Source: Mesobaculum littorinae
GTDB lineage: Bacteria; Pseudomonadota; Alphaproteobacteria; Rhodobacterales; Rhodobacteraceae
DNA length: 64,000 nt
Assembly: GCF_004011175.1 (NCBI RefSeq)
Contig: NZ_RQXX01000002.1
Location: 310,001 to 374,000, forward strand
Direction: 5' to 3'
Below are positions 1 to 8,882 of the stretch, one piece after another (position 1 is the stretch's first letter; every line of letters starts with the position of its first letter). Below the pieces are notes generated by a model. The model ran no database searches, was not told the DNA's origin, and saw nothing but the letters and a program-made list of their open reading frames with translations. The position numbers were made by a program, and so were the translations under genes.

Positions 1-1233
1 ATGCATTACAACCGCTGGGCCTGGGCCCTGGGGTTTCTCGCCGTCGGCACGGCGTTTCTGCCGCCGCGCGGGGAAAGGCCGCGCCACGGGATCGACGGTG
101 CGGTTCTCGGTGCCGCGATGACGGCGCTGGGCCTGATCAAGGTGACCTACGTGCTGGCCTTCGCACCGCCCATCGTGGTGATGCTGCTGCTGCGCGGGGC
201 ATGGCGGACGCTTGCCGTGGCGCTGGCGGTCACGGCGCTGGCCTGCCTGACGCTGACGGCCTGGCTGGGCCCGGATTACTGGGGCGCCTACCTGGGCGAT
301 CTGACCGCGGTGTCGGGGTCGGAGATACGCAGCTATCCCACGTATCCGCTGTCGACGGTGCTGGGCGGTCCCGCCTTCCTGCCCGGCACGCTGCTGGGCT
401 TTGCCGCGGTGGTGCTGCTGCGGCAGGGGAATGCGGACCGCGCGCCCTACGGGCTGGGGCTTTTGCTGCTGCTGCCGGGCTTCTTCTTCGTGACCTACCA
501 GAACTTCGGCAATGATCCGCAATGGGTGCTGCTGCTGGGCCTGTTGCTGATCCCGCTGGCGCCCTGGTCCGCCGAGGAGGATCCCACCGGCGCCCTGCGC
601 ATGGCGGGCGCGGCGATCATCGCGGCGCTCTTTGCGTTGGCGGCGCCCTCCTATCTCAACATGGCGACCAGCCCTCTGACGCTGATGACGCGCGACACGA
701 CATGGGTGCCGATCTTTCCGCGCAACCCGCCGCATGACGATTTCTACAGCAGCGAGCCGCAGGCCCTGCGCTACAACGTCGTTACCCCGGGGCCCGGGGT
801 CTCGGATGTCGCGGATCTGGGCGACCGCGACGCGCCTGCGATGGTGAATGGGGCGGCGCTGCCCGATTGCGCGCTGACCTCGGGCCTTACGCTTTATCTG
901 CGCAGCATGGCGCGGGACCTGGGCTCTCGCGGCTATGGCGGCCCGGGGGCCGAGGTCGTGGTGGCCGACCTGCTAAGCGCGCTGTGGCTTTTCGACGGGC
1001 GCATCCTGCCGGTGCGGGGCGCGGCGCCATGGAGCTACGGCGGGACGCCCGGATGGGCGCAGGCGCGCTACCTGGTGGTGCCGCTCTGTCCGCTGTCGCC
1101 CGAGACGCGGGTCGCTTGGCTGACCGCGCTGGACGACCGGGGAGAACGCTTGCGCGAGGTGACGCGCACCGCGCTTTACATCGTCTTCGAACGCGCCTCA
1201 GAGCGCGGCGGCGAGGATGAGGTAGAAAAGTAG
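1..1233 (+). CDS. Polytopic membrane protein, GT-C glycosyltransferase-like, 5'-truncated by the window
   Basis: The reading frame is open from base 1 and gives 410 residues; the first ATG is probably internal, because the protein begins in the middle of membrane segments. Hydrophobic helices alternate with short loops over about residues 8-210. A soluble, probably periplasmic C-terminal domain of about 190 residues follows. This layout fits GT-C type glycosyltransferases (GT87/DUF2029-like), which use polyprenyl-phosphate sugars, but the first-loop acidic motif that would prove it lies outside the window. The gene converges on the prepilin peptidase gene and overlaps it by 36 bp. Given the lipid-linked arabinose genes at 13.6-18 kb, it is a candidate arabinosyltransferase; that is inference only. 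Confidence 0.55.
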   Translation: MHYNRWAWALGFLAVGTAFLPPRGERPRHGIDGAVLGAAMTALGLIKVTYVLAFAPPIVVMLLLRGAWRTLAVALAVTALACLTLTAWLGPDYWGAYLGDLTAVSGSEIRSYPTYPLSTVLGGPAFLPGTLLGFAAVVLLRQGNADRAPYGLGLLLLLPGFFFVTYQNFGNDPQWVLLLGLLLIPLAPWSAEEDPTGALRMAGAAIIAALFALAAPSYLNMATSPLTLMTRDTTWVPIFPRNPPHDDFYSSEPQALRYNVVTPGPGVSDVADLGDRDAPAMVNGAALPDCALTSGLTLYLRSMARDLGSRGYGGPGAEVVVADLLSALWLFDGRILPVRGAAPWSYGGTPGWAQARYLVVPLCPLSPETRVAWLTALDDRGERLREVTRTALYIVFERASERGGEDEVEK

Positions 1234-1686
1234 CGTGCCCGCCAGCGGCAGGCCCATCGGGAAATCCCGCCGCGTCCAGCTTTCCCACTCGGGCACGCGG
1301 TTGCGCAGGGCGGGCAGGGCCCGCGCGGCGCGATGCGCGGCGAAGGCGGCCAAAAGGACCGCGGCCAGCAGATAGACCACCGGCATCGCGTCGGGCAGCG
1401 GCACGAAGGGCGCCGCGGCGGCGGCGAACTTGGCGTCGCCCGCCCCCATGACCCCGGCAAGGTTGGCGACGAACCCCGCCGCGAGGATCACCGCCAGGTG
1501 CACCCACTGCCATCCCCAAAGCCCGAGCGGCAGCGCGATGGGCCCCACGACGAGGAAGACCAAGACCAGCGCCCCGCAGGCGAGGTTGGGGATCTTCATC
1601 CGGGCCATGTCGCTCCAGGCGACCCAAAGGCAGATCGGCAGGACGAAGGGCAGAAACCACAGGGCCGCGTAGCTGGGCAGGGCCAT
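1198..1686 (-). CDS. cpaA: Prepilin peptidase of the Tad system (CpaA/TadV, A24 family)
   Basis: A 162-residue polytopic protein carrying the two aspartate motifs of the A24 aspartyl prepilin peptidases: Asp26 in SDMARMKIPN and Asp84 in GAGDAK. It has the short form typical of CpaA/TadV, without the N-methyltransferase domain of PilD. It should cut the leader from the Flp prepilins at 11.7-12.4 kb at the inner membrane. It is the last gene of the leftward tad operon, 4 bp after the TPR lipoprotein gene, and its 3' end overlaps the convergent gene at the window start. Confidence 0.88.
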   Translation of the reverse strand: MALPSYAALWFLPFVLPICLWVAWSDMARMKIPNLACGALVLVFLVVGPIALPLGLWGWQWVHLAVILAAGFVANLAGVMGAGDAKFAAAAAPFVPLPDAMPVVYLLAAVLLAAFAAHRAARALPALRNRVPEWESWTRRDFPMGLPLAGTLLFYLILAAAL

Positions 1687-1690
1687 GCGC

Positions 1691-2548
1691 CTAGTTCACC
1701 ACGTTGCCTTCGAGCGCGCGCAGCGCCCGCACCGCGGCCTCGAAATGCTGGGGATGGGTGTCGATCGCTTCGCGCAGAAGACCCTTGCCGATCTCGACAT
1801 CGCCCTGCTTGATTGCCGACAGGGCCATGGTGTGCATCAGCTCCGCCTGTTCGACCTGGCTCATCGGCACGACCGGCAGGTCGTAGCGGCGCTGGGCACC
1901 GCGGGCCAGGACCATGTTGTTCTTGGCGGTGAAGAGGTCGTCGTCATAGGTCAGCGCCTCGCCGAACAGACGCTCGGCCTCGGCGTAGTCGCCGCGCGAC
2001 AGCTTGGAAAAGCCCCAGTTGTTCAGCACGCCCGACGGCTTGGTCGTCAGGCCCACGGCGGTTTCGTAGAAACTGTCCGCCTTCGTCCATTCCTTGTTGC
2101 TGTCGGCGATCATCGCCTCGAGCCGGTAGCGTTCGTAGGTTTCGAAGGTGGGGGGCACGGTGTCCAGCGTCGCCTCGGCGCGCTGCCAGTCGCCGGCGCG
2201 GATCAGCGCGTCGGCATAGGCCACGCGGTCGGCATCGGTGGCCTCGGGCGTGGCGCTGACACGCCCCCAGACCGATACTGCCTCGGTCGGGCGCTTGGCC
2301 CGGATCAGCGATTTCGCCAGCCCGCGCTGCAGATCGAGGCGCCCGGGATTCTCGGCCGCGGTGCGCTTGAAATAGGCGACCGCCTCGTTCGGGTCGGCCA
2401 CGGTCAGCATGATGTCGTTGAGGTTGCTTTCGTCGATCACGTTGACCGATTTCATCGCGCGCTCGACCTCGGCGTCGCCGGATTTCTGGCACGCCGCAAG
2501 CGCCATCGCTCCGCCGAGGCAGAGCATCAAAGGGATGTTCGGACGCAT
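1691..2548 (-). CDS. tadD: TPR lipoprotein, TadD-like
   Basis: A 285-residue protein with a lipoprotein signal (hydrophobic stretch then LAAC at residues 17-20) and successive TPR-like helical pairs (for example around residues 55-90, 130-165 and 170-205). Position between tadC and the prepilin peptidase gene matches TadD, an outer-membrane-associated lipoprotein needed for Tad secretin assembly or stability. A second, shorter TPR lipoprotein gene lies immediately upstream, so either may be the functional TadD. The protein is clearly a lipoprotein; which of the two deserves the name is uncertain. Confidence 0.8.
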   Translation of the reverse strand: MRPNIPLMLCLGGAMALAACQKSGDAEVERAMKSVNVIDESNLNDIMLTVADPNEAVAYFKRTAAENPGRLDLQRGLAKSLIRAKRPTEAVSVWGRVSATPEATDADRVAYADALIRAGDWQRAEATLDTVPPTFETYERYRLEAMIADSNKEWTKADSFYETAVGLTTKPSGVLNNWGFSKLSRGDYAEAERLFGEALTYDDDLFTAKNNMVLARGAQRRYDLPVVPMSQVEQAELMHTMALSAIKQGDVEIGKGLLREAIDTHPQHFEAAVRALRALEGNVVN

Positions 2549-2583
2549 TGTGGTGTCCTTGTCCTGCTCGGGTCTCCCCCGCC

Positions 2584-3120
2584 TCAGGGTGTGGACAGGA
2601 TCAGGTACTCGCTGCTCCCGCGCCGCACGAGGGCGAAGTTGTTTTGCGGTTGAGCGTAGTCGGATTTTTCCAGCTTGGCGAGCGCGAGGGTCAGATTGTC
2701 CCGGATGTCGTCACTTTCGCCACTGTCGAGCGCGAAGGCCTGACGGAAGACCCGCGCGGCCTCGGCCGTTTCGCCCTGTTCCATCAGCACGACGCCGAGG
2801 TTGTTCCACGCGGGCACGAAGGTTTCGTCCTTCTCGACCGCGCGGCGCAGCAGGCGTTCGGCCTGACCCAGCCGCCCGAGTTTAAGGTTGGCCGACCCCA
2901 GTGCCGACAGCACGTCGACATTGGTGCCGTGCTCGGCCGCGCCGCGGTAATAGGCCTTGAGCGCAAGCTCGTACTCCCCCGCCGCCATCAGCCGGTGACC
3001 GACCAGCAGCCCGTCGACGCTGTCCTCGGCCGGATCGACACCCTGGGGCGCATAGGGGCCCAGGCCCTGACGCGAAAGACCGCCCGCGTTTCCGCAGGCG
3101 GCCAGGAGAAGCAGAAGCAA
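2584..3120 (-). CDS. Short TPR lipoprotein of the tad operon
   Basis: At least 178 residues with a lipobox (LLAAC) and three TPR-like units, including the NNLGVVLMEQG type repeat near residue 105. The start is awkward. The TTG used here gives a signal peptide with no basic N-region. The frame is open back to the tadC stop, and a CTG at 3135 would add Met-Arg-Thr-Thr-Ala before the leucine run, making a normal lipoprotein signal. No ATG or GTG is available in frame. It sits between tadC and the longer TPR lipoprotein gene and probably acts with it at the outer membrane in pilus assembly. Confidence 0.75.
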   Translation of the reverse strand: MLLLLLAACGNAGGLSRQGLGPYAPQGVDPAEDSVDGLLVGHRLMAAGEYELALKAYYRGAAEHGTNVDVLSALGSANLKLGRLGQAERLLRRAVEKDETFVPAWNNLGVVLMEQGETAEAARVFRQAFALDSGESDDIRDNLTLALAKLEKSDYAQPQNNFALVRRGSSEYLILSTP

Positions 3121-3144
3121 AGCCGTGGTACGCAGGCCGAACCC

Positions 3145-4125
3145 TCACATGGCAAACTCGCCCAAAGTCACGACGATGCTGTAGATCGACGGACCGAGCA
3201 GGATGATAAGCAACGGCGGCACCGTCAGCATCATTGTGGCAAGGGTCATCTTCGTGGGCAAGGTGTTCGCCTTCTCCTCGGCGCGCATCACGCGTTTGTC
3301 ACGCATCTCGCCCGCGTAGACCCGCAGCGCCTCGGCCACCGAGGTGCCGAAGGTCGCCGACTGGATCAGCACTGTGACAAAGCTCGCCACGTCGTTCACG
3401 CCCGAGCGTTCGGACATGTCGCGCAGCACGGCGATCTTGTCCTTGCCGGCCTTGATCTCGAAGCTCACCATCTCGAATTCCTCGGCCAGCGCGGGATAGC
3501 CCGCGCGGATCTCGCGGGCGACGCGGATGATCGACTGGTCCAGCGATTGCCCGGCCTCGACGCAGACCAGCATCATGTCCAGCGCGTCCGGAAAGCCGTT
3601 GGTGATTTCTTCCTGTCGTTTCTGAAGCCGCTTCGTGACCCAGTACTTGGGCAGCATGTAGCCGACCAGCCCGGGGCCGAGGATGGCGAAAATCATCGCC
3701 TGCGTGCCGATCGGCACCTCCGAGGCGGCATTGCGCGCCATCACGTAGATCACCCCCACGGCAAGCAGGCCAAGGCCCAGGGCGAACTGCGCGAAGTGGA
3801 AGATCCGCACCGCGTTCTTGTTGCGGTAGCCCGCGCGCACCAGCTTGAGCTTGGCCGCCGAATACTCCGCCTCGTTCTTGGGTTCGAGGAAGGTCGAGTA
3901 CTTCGCCAGCTTGTCGCCGCTGTCACCACGACGCAGCGCCTTGTGATCGTCGCTGCGCACGGTGTCCGAGGTGCGCGCGGCCTTGATCTTGTCCAGCGGA
4001 TCGGACTGCCGTTTCAGCAGGATGGGCAGGGTGACAAGGATCAGCACCAGCCCCAGTCCGCCCACCGCGATCAGCGGTCCCGCGGGCCCGAGCATGTCGA
4101 TCAGTATCCGGTTCACGGCCTCCAT
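3145..4125 (-). CDS. tadC: Tad inner-membrane platform protein TadC
   Basis: A 326-residue T2SSF/GspF-family protein with an N-terminal membrane segment (residues 15-35), paired segments near 105-150 and C-terminal ones near 285-320. The cytoplasmic helical domain contains the family pattern around GFPDALDMMLVCVEAGQSL. TadB and TadC together form the inner-membrane platform on which the CpaF ATPase acts. The gene lies 13 bp after tadB and is co-directional. Length and context are ordinary for Rhodobacterales. Confidence 0.92.
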   Translation of the reverse strand: MEAVNRILIDMLGPAGPLIAVGGLGLVLILVTLPILLKRQSDPLDKIKAARTSDTVRSDDHKALRRGDSGDKLAKYSTFLEPKNEAEYSAAKLKLVRAGYRNKNAVRIFHFAQFALGLGLLAVGVIYVMARNAASEVPIGTQAMIFAILGPGLVGYMLPKYWVTKRLQKRQEEITNGFPDALDMMLVCVEAGQSLDQSIIRVAREIRAGYPALAEEFEMVSFEIKAGKDKIAVLRDMSERSGVNDVASFVTVLIQSATFGTSVAEALRVYAGEMRDKRVMRAEEKANTLPTKMTLATMMLTVPPLLIILLGPSIYSIVVTLGEFAM

Positions 4126-4138
4126 GGGCGACGCTCCT

Positions 4139-5107
4139 TCAGACCTTGATGTTCACGAGCGCCTTCATCACGAAGATGTTGACGACGAGAAAGGCGGCGA
4201 CGACGAGGCAGGCCGGGATGAAATACACCGTCTCCTTGACCTCGTTGTAGTATTCGGGGCTGAGCACGTTGATCGCGACAAGCGCCAGCAGCGGGAAGAC
4301 CGACAGGAACATCCCCGACCACTTGGCCTCGGCCGTGATCGCCTTGACCCGGCGAAAGAGCTTGAAGCGCGAGCGGATGACCTTGGCCAGCCCGTCGAGA
4401 ATCTCGGCCAGGTTGCCGCCCGACTGCTGCTGGATCGTCACCGCCACGGCGAGAAAGCGCAGATCCTGCATGTCCATCCGCTCGGCCATCGCCTTGAGCG
4501 ATTCGCCCACGTCGCGGCCATAGGCGCTTTCATCCGCGATGACGCCCATTTCCGACCCAAGCGGATCGGGGACCTCCTTGGCGACGATGTTGATGGCCGA
4601 GGAAAAGGGGTGCCCAACCCGCAGGCTGCGTACCATCAGTTCGACGGCGTCGGGCAGCTGTTCCTCGATCATGCCCAGCCGCTTCTTGGCCTTACCGTTG
4701 ATCCAGACGTAGACGCCGCCCACGCCCATCGCGACCGACACGGCGAGGCGTACGCCCAGGCCCGCGCTGGTGGCCTGCGTCAGGCAGACATAGGCGATCG
4801 TGCCCAGCACGACCATCACCATGATCAGCTGCGTCGGAGTGAAGGCGATGTTGGCCTTCTGCGCCTTGTCGGCCAGCAGGGCATAGACCGGGATCTTCTG
4901 GCTTTTCATGTGCTGGCTCATCTCCTTGCGGAGTTGCTCCAGCACCTGTTCGCGGCCCTTGCCCTTCTCGAGCATCTCGAGACGGCGGTTCACGCGGCTG
5001 TTAAGGCTGATCGACCGGCCGAAGACCGTCAGGTAGAGGCCTTCGACCAGGACCAGCACGGCCACGAAGATCAGGCCGTAGATCAGCGGTTCGGCAGAGA
5101 TGATCAT
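4139..5107 (-). CDS. tadB: Tad inner-membrane platform protein TadB
   Basis: A 322-residue T2SSF-family protein with an N-terminal membrane segment (about residues 7-30), two central helices near 95-135, a cytoplasmic F domain (EEQLPDAVELMVRSLRVGH, about 160-275) and C-terminal membrane helices. It is the partner of TadC in the pilus platform. The start codon follows the cpaF stop by only 3 bp, so translation is probably coupled. Confidence 0.92.
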   Translation of the reverse strand: MIISAEPLIYGLIFVAVLVLVEGLYLTVFGRSISLNSRVNRRLEMLEKGKGREQVLEQLRKEMSQHMKSQKIPVYALLADKAQKANIAFTPTQLIMVMVVLGTIAYVCLTQATSAGLGVRLAVSVAMGVGGVYVWINGKAKKRLGMIEEQLPDAVELMVRSLRVGHPFSSAINIVAKEVPDPLGSEMGVIADESAYGRDVGESLKAMAERMDMQDLRFLAVAVTIQQQSGGNLAEILDGLAKVIRSRFKLFRRVKAITAEAKWSGMFLSVFPLLALVAINVLSPEYYNEVKETVYFIPACLVVAAFLVVNIFVMKALVNIKV

Positions 5108-5110
5108 GGA

Positions 5111-6634
5111 TCAGCGTCCCGGGTTGAAGGGCTCGAACACTTCGGCGGGCAGGTTGTAGCCCCACATCTTGAAGCGGTCGGAGTAATGCGAGCGCACGCC
5201 CGTCGCGGTGAAATGGCCCAGGATCTTGTTGTCCGGCGTCAGGCCCACGCGCTGGTAGCGGAACACCTCCTGCATCGAGATCACGTCGCCCTCCATTCCC
5301 GTCACCTCGGTGATCGAGGTCATGCGGCGCGACCCGTCCTGCAGGCGGCTGACCTGCACGATCAGGTGGACGGCGCTGGCAATCTGGCTGCGCACCGCTT
5401 TCAGCGGCATCTCGATCCCCGCCATGGCGATCATGTTTTCAAGCCGGCTGATCCCGTCGCGGGCGCTGTTGGCGTGGATCGTGGTCATCGACCCGTCGTG
5501 GCCGGTGTTCATCGCTTGCAGCATGTCGATGACTTCCTCGCCGCGGGTTTCGCCCACGATGATGCGGTCGGGCCGCATCCGCAGCGCGTTGCGCAGGCAG
5601 TCGCGCTGGCTGACCGCGCCCTTGCCCTCGACGTTGGCGGGGCGGCTTTCCATCCGGCCCACATGCGTCTGCTGCAGCTGAAGTTCGGCCGTATCCTCGA
5701 TCGTCAGGATGCGCTCGGAGTTGTCGATGAAGCTCGACAGCGCGTTGAGCGTCGTGGTCTTGCCCGACCCCGTCCCGCCCGAGACGATGACGTTCAGCCG
5801 GGTGCTGACCGCCGCCTCGAGATACAGCGCCATCTCCTCGGTGAAGGCGCCGAAGTTCACCAGGTCCTGGATCGCCAGCTTGTCCTGCTTGAACTTCCGG
5901 ATCGACACCAGGCTGCCATCGACCGCGATCGGCGGGACCATGGCGTTGAAGCGCGATCCGTCGGCAAGTCGGGCGTCGACATAGGGGTTGGATTCGTCGA
6001 CGCGGCGTCCCACGGCCGACACGATCTTGTCGATGATCCGCAGCAGGTGGCGTTCGTCCTTGAAGGTGATGTCGGTGATCTGCAGCTTGCCGTTGCGTTC
6101 GACGAAGATCTGGTTCGGCCCGTTGACGAGGATGTCGTTGACCGTCTCGTCCTTGAGCAGCGCCTCGAGAGGGCCGAGGCCGCGCACCTCGTCGTAGAGG
6201 TCCTGGATCAGGTTCTGCCGCTCTTCGCGGTTCAGGACGACGCCCAGCTCCTCCAGCGCCTCGGACGAGATCGCGGTGATCTCGGCGCGCAGGTCGGCCT
6301 CGGCGGCGCTTTCCAGCGCGCTGAGGTTGAGGTTGTCCAGAAGCCGCTTGTGCAGTTCGACCTTGATGTCGCCCAGCCGCTCCTTGCGCTTGCGATCGCG
6401 GTCGACGGGGGCGGCCTTGGCCGGCTGGCGGGTCTGGCGGGCGGCGCTGCCGATCCCGCGGCGTGCCGCCTGCGGTGCCTCGGTGCTGTCACGGGTGTCG
6501 GGCAGGGGGTCGGGCACCGCCACCGGGCGCGACGGGGGCGCAGACTTGACCGCGGCCGCCTTGGACACGACGTTCAGCGGCTTCGGCGCCGGATCGTCGC
6601 CCTTGGGTTGGCTTTTCTTGTAGCGGGAAAACAT
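5111..6634 (-). CDS. cpaF: Tad pilus assembly ATPase CpaF/TadA
   Basis: A 507-residue secretion ATPase of the VirB11/GspE superfamily. Residues 1-80 are a low-complexity basic/Pro/Ala-rich leader. The CpaF core follows, with Walker A GGTGSGKT at 286-293, Walker B-like RIIVGE at 357-362 and a His box near THVGRMESR and TIHANS. It powers Flp pilus polymerisation from the cytoplasmic face. The frame stays open further upstream across cpaE, but the ATG at 6634, 14 bp after the cpaE stop, gives the normal family N terminus. Confidence 0.95.
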   Translation of the reverse strand: MFSRYKKSQPKGDDPAPKPLNVVSKAAAVKSAPPSRPVAVPDPLPDTRDSTEAPQAARRGIGSAARQTRQPAKAAPVDRDRKRKERLGDIKVELHKRLLDNLNLSALESAAEADLRAEITAISSEALEELGVVLNREERQNLIQDLYDEVRGLGPLEALLKDETVNDILVNGPNQIFVERNGKLQITDITFKDERHLLRIIDKIVSAVGRRVDESNPYVDARLADGSRFNAMVPPIAVDGSLVSIRKFKQDKLAIQDLVNFGAFTEEMALYLEAAVSTRLNVIVSGGTGSGKTTTLNALSSFIDNSERILTIEDTAELQLQQTHVGRMESRPANVEGKGAVSQRDCLRNALRMRPDRIIVGETRGEEVIDMLQAMNTGHDGSMTTIHANSARDGISRLENMIAMAGIEMPLKAVRSQIASAVHLIVQVSRLQDGSRRMTSITEVTGMEGDVISMQEVFRYQRVGLTPDNKILGHFTATGVRSHYSDRFKMWGYNLPAEVFEPFNPGR

Positions 6635-6648
6635 CTGCGTCCCCTCCC

Positions 6649-7893
6649 TCAGCCGGCCTTGGCCTGGGCACGATTGAGATCGTGCGCCGAGACGGCAATC
6701 TTGTGAATTTCCTTGCGCAGTGGGTTCTTCTTGGCCGATTCCGCCAGAGGCAGCCCATGGTCGCAGGCTTCCAGAACCTGCCGGGCGCCGTCGGGCAGCT
6801 GCACGTCGAGCGAAATGTCGAGGCTTTCGGCCAGGCGCTTGACCCGGCTCTTGCCGTTCAGGTCGGTGAACTTCGGCGCCCGGTTCAGGATGAAGCGCAG
6901 CTTGTCGGTCGGCAGATCCTCGGCCTTGAGCGCGCGCACCAGCCGCAGCGTGTTCTGCGCCGACCGCATGTCGAGCTCGATCAGGGCGAAATAGACATGG
7001 GCGGCGTTCAGCACCGTTTCCGTCCACTGCACGACCGTCGATGGCATGTCGATGATGACGTAGTCGAAATTGGCGCGCGCCATCTCGATGACCCGCTCGA
7101 TATCCTCGGCGTTCAGAATGTCCAGCGGCAGCATGTCCGCCGGGGCGGTCAGCACGCTCAGCTTGTCGTTGAAGCTGAGCAGCGCCTGCATGAAGCTGTC
7201 GCTGTCCATCTGCTCGGTATCCGACAGAAGCTCGAACACCGCGTCGCGTCGGGGCAGGTCGAGATAGGTGCCGACCGAGCCGTATTGCAGGTCGAAGTCG
7301 AGGATGCAGACCCGCGGCGCCGGATCGCCGCCGAGGTTGGCCAGCTCCCACGCGAGGTTGACGGCGAAGGTCGTCGCGCCGACGCCGCCCGAAAGTCCGT
7401 GCACCGGCATCACCACGCCGTCGCAGTCGCCCTTGGATTTCAGCTTTGGCTGATGGTCGTCGGACACGACCGGCGCCGCCGGAACAGGGGCGCGCAGGCG
7501 GTCGATGGCCTCGTGCAGCGCGCCTTCGGGCAGAGGGTAGGGCACGAATTCCTTGGCGCCCAGCCGCAGAAGCTGGTGCAGCACCATCGGGCTGACCTCT
7601 TCCGCGATCACCACGACCTTGATGTCGCGCGCCACGGCGGTCTTGATCAGCGCTGCGATGGTGGTCACGTTGCTTTCGTCGTCCTCGTCCATCGCGATGG
7701 CAATGAATTCAAGGTGGTCCGCGTCGGGCTGGTCGAGGAACACCGCCGCGTCTGCAAAGCCGAGATCGCCCCAGCCTTCGCCCAGCTCGGTTTCCATGTC
7801 CTCGATCAGCAGGTCGAAATTCTGGATGTCCCGGCACACCGTGCAGGCCACGATAGGGTCGGGATCACTCTGCACTGCCACGTTACTCGCCAT
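6649..7893 (-). CDS. cpaE: Tad localisation protein CpaE/TadZ (atypical MinD/ParA ATPase)
   Basis: A 414-residue protein with a receiver-like N-terminal domain (about 1-135) and a MinD/ParA-type domain from about residue 155. The P-loop reads GLSGGVGATT, without the usual lysines of a deviant Walker A, as in many TadZ proteins. TadZ/CpaE places the pilus machine, often at a cell pole. The gene heads the cpaE-cpaF-tadB-tadC block and is separated from the upstream OmpA gene by about 320 bp that may hold its own promoter. Confidence 0.9.
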   Translation of the reverse strand: MASNVAVQSDPDPIVACTVCRDIQNFDLLIEDMETELGEGWGDLGFADAAVFLDQPDADHLEFIAIAMDEDDESNVTTIAALIKTAVARDIKVVVIAEEVSPMVLHQLLRLGAKEFVPYPLPEGALHEAIDRLRAPVPAAPVVSDDHQPKLKSKGDCDGVVMPVHGLSGGVGATTFAVNLAWELANLGGDPAPRVCILDFDLQYGSVGTYLDLPRRDAVFELLSDTEQMDSDSFMQALLSFNDKLSVLTAPADMLPLDILNAEDIERVIEMARANFDYVIIDMPSTVVQWTETVLNAAHVYFALIELDMRSAQNTLRLVRALKAEDLPTDKLRFILNRAPKFTDLNGKSRVKRLAESLDISLDVQLPDGARQVLEACDHGLPLAESAKKNPLRKEIHKIAVSAHDLNRAQAKAG

Positions 7894-8211
7894 AGCCTCA
7901 CGATCCTCGTAAATTCCGGCCGCGACCGCGTCCGATGCGGGCCGTCCCGCTTTTGTCCGCCCTCCGCACGCATCTGTCTCGGGACGGGGGCGGTTTACCT
8001 CAAGTCCTTAGATGGATGGTAAAGAGGGCGACATTACGGCCAAAAAACCGTAATTATCCGGTTTTGCTGGACACTATCCCGTTACGGAACACGACGTTCC
8101 CTCCCTGTCTTGCGACGGCGGGTATCGCCGAAAGGCGGGTGTCGTTCGGGACGAATCGGCCCGGGATCTCGGGGGAGTAAGAGGCCGCGCGCGGGCGGGC
8201 CCCCGGGGACG
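7894..8211. other. Intergenic region inside the tad cluster
   Basis: There is no convincing gene in these 318 bp. The region is locally AT-richer than its surroundings (about 8015-8110), which fits a promoter for the leftward cpaE block. It contains a 22-bp dyad listed separately and another TTACGG at about 8092. It splits the tad genes into two likely transcription units, flp-cpaB-cpaC-ompA and cpaE to cpaA. Confidence 0.5.
8033..8054. promoter_or_regulatory. Inverted repeat upstream of cpaE, possible operator
   Basis: Arms ATTACGG and CCGTAAT are a perfect 7-bp inverted repeat around an 8-nt spacer containing six A. It lies about 140-160 bp upstream of the cpaE start in a short AT-rich island. 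This could be a regulator site. A terminator for the upstream ompA gene is less likely, because no T-run follows the dyad in the leftward direction. No regulator can be named. Confidence 0.35.
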
Positions 8212-8877
8212 TCAGCCGCCGCCGCCCGCGGCCGCGATGGCGGCCAGCCCGCTCTCTTCGGTGCGGGGGGCGGGGACCGCGCTGTCGACGTATTCGCGGA
8301 AGATCACCTGCGCATACTTGCCGTTCAGCAGCATCGGGTGACCCGAGACGAATCCAACGACCTCGGTCACCGTCCTGCGGTTGCGGCGCTCGCGGCCCTG
8401 CGTGACGATCAGCGGCTGGGTTTCGCCGTAGGACACCACGGCCTCCAGCCGCGACCGGCTGATGCCCTGCGCGGTCAAGAACGCGACCGCCGCCTGGGCG
8501 CGCCGCAGCCCCAGCGCCCGGTTGTAGGCATCGGGGCCCACAAGGTCGGTGTGGCCGTAGACGCGGAACCGCACCTCGGGGAACTGGCGGATCCACGACG
8601 CCTGCCGGGCCAGCGTGGCCCGCGCGGTGGCGTCCAGAACGGCGCTGTCGAAGGGGAAGGTGACGGTGGGGTCGACCTCGGTCGAGAAGCGGGTGTTGAG
8701 GCTGACCAGGATGTCTGTCTGCCCGGTCTGGACCTGATGGTTGTTCATCGTCGCGTTGCCGAAGGTGCCCGAGTCGATGGACGCGCCCGCGGCGGTGTTG
8801 AAATCCCGGGCGCCCTCGGGCGTGCAGGCCGCGATCGTCGCGCCCGCCAGGGCCAGTGCTGTCAGTCTGCCGCGCAT
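8212..8877 (-). CDS. OmpA-family lipoprotein of the Tad cluster
   Basis: A 221-residue lipoprotein (signal ending in ATIAAC, residues 13-18). An OmpA C-terminal peptidoglycan-binding domain spans about 90-200, with the family pattern VYGHTDLVGPDAYN and a later LGLRRAQAAVAFL. It should anchor the outer-membrane secretin complex to the cell wall. Its position between cpaC and cpaE is where other Tad loci carry rcpB/cpaD, so it may fill that role. The ATG at 8877, 5 bp after the cpaC stop, is preferred over longer in-frame extensions because it gives a clean lipoprotein signal. Confidence 0.85.
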   Translation of the reverse strand: MRGRLTALALAGATIAACTPEGARDFNTAAGASIDSGTFGNATMNNHQVQTGQTDILVSLNTRFSTEVDPTVTFPFDSAVLDATARATLARQASWIRQFPEVRFRVYGHTDLVGPDAYNRALGLRRAQAAVAFLTAQGISRSRLEAVVSYGETQPLIVTQGRERRNRRTVTEVVGFVSGHPMLLNGKYAQVIFREYVDSAVPAPRTEESGLAAIAAAGGGG

Positions 8878-8882
8878 CGCCG

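Noticed and set aside
3962-6706. A 914-codon forward frame across tadB and cpaF
   Set aside because: Its His/Asp/Arg-rich translation is the antisense of well-recognised tad genes in high-GC DNA; it shows no family pattern.
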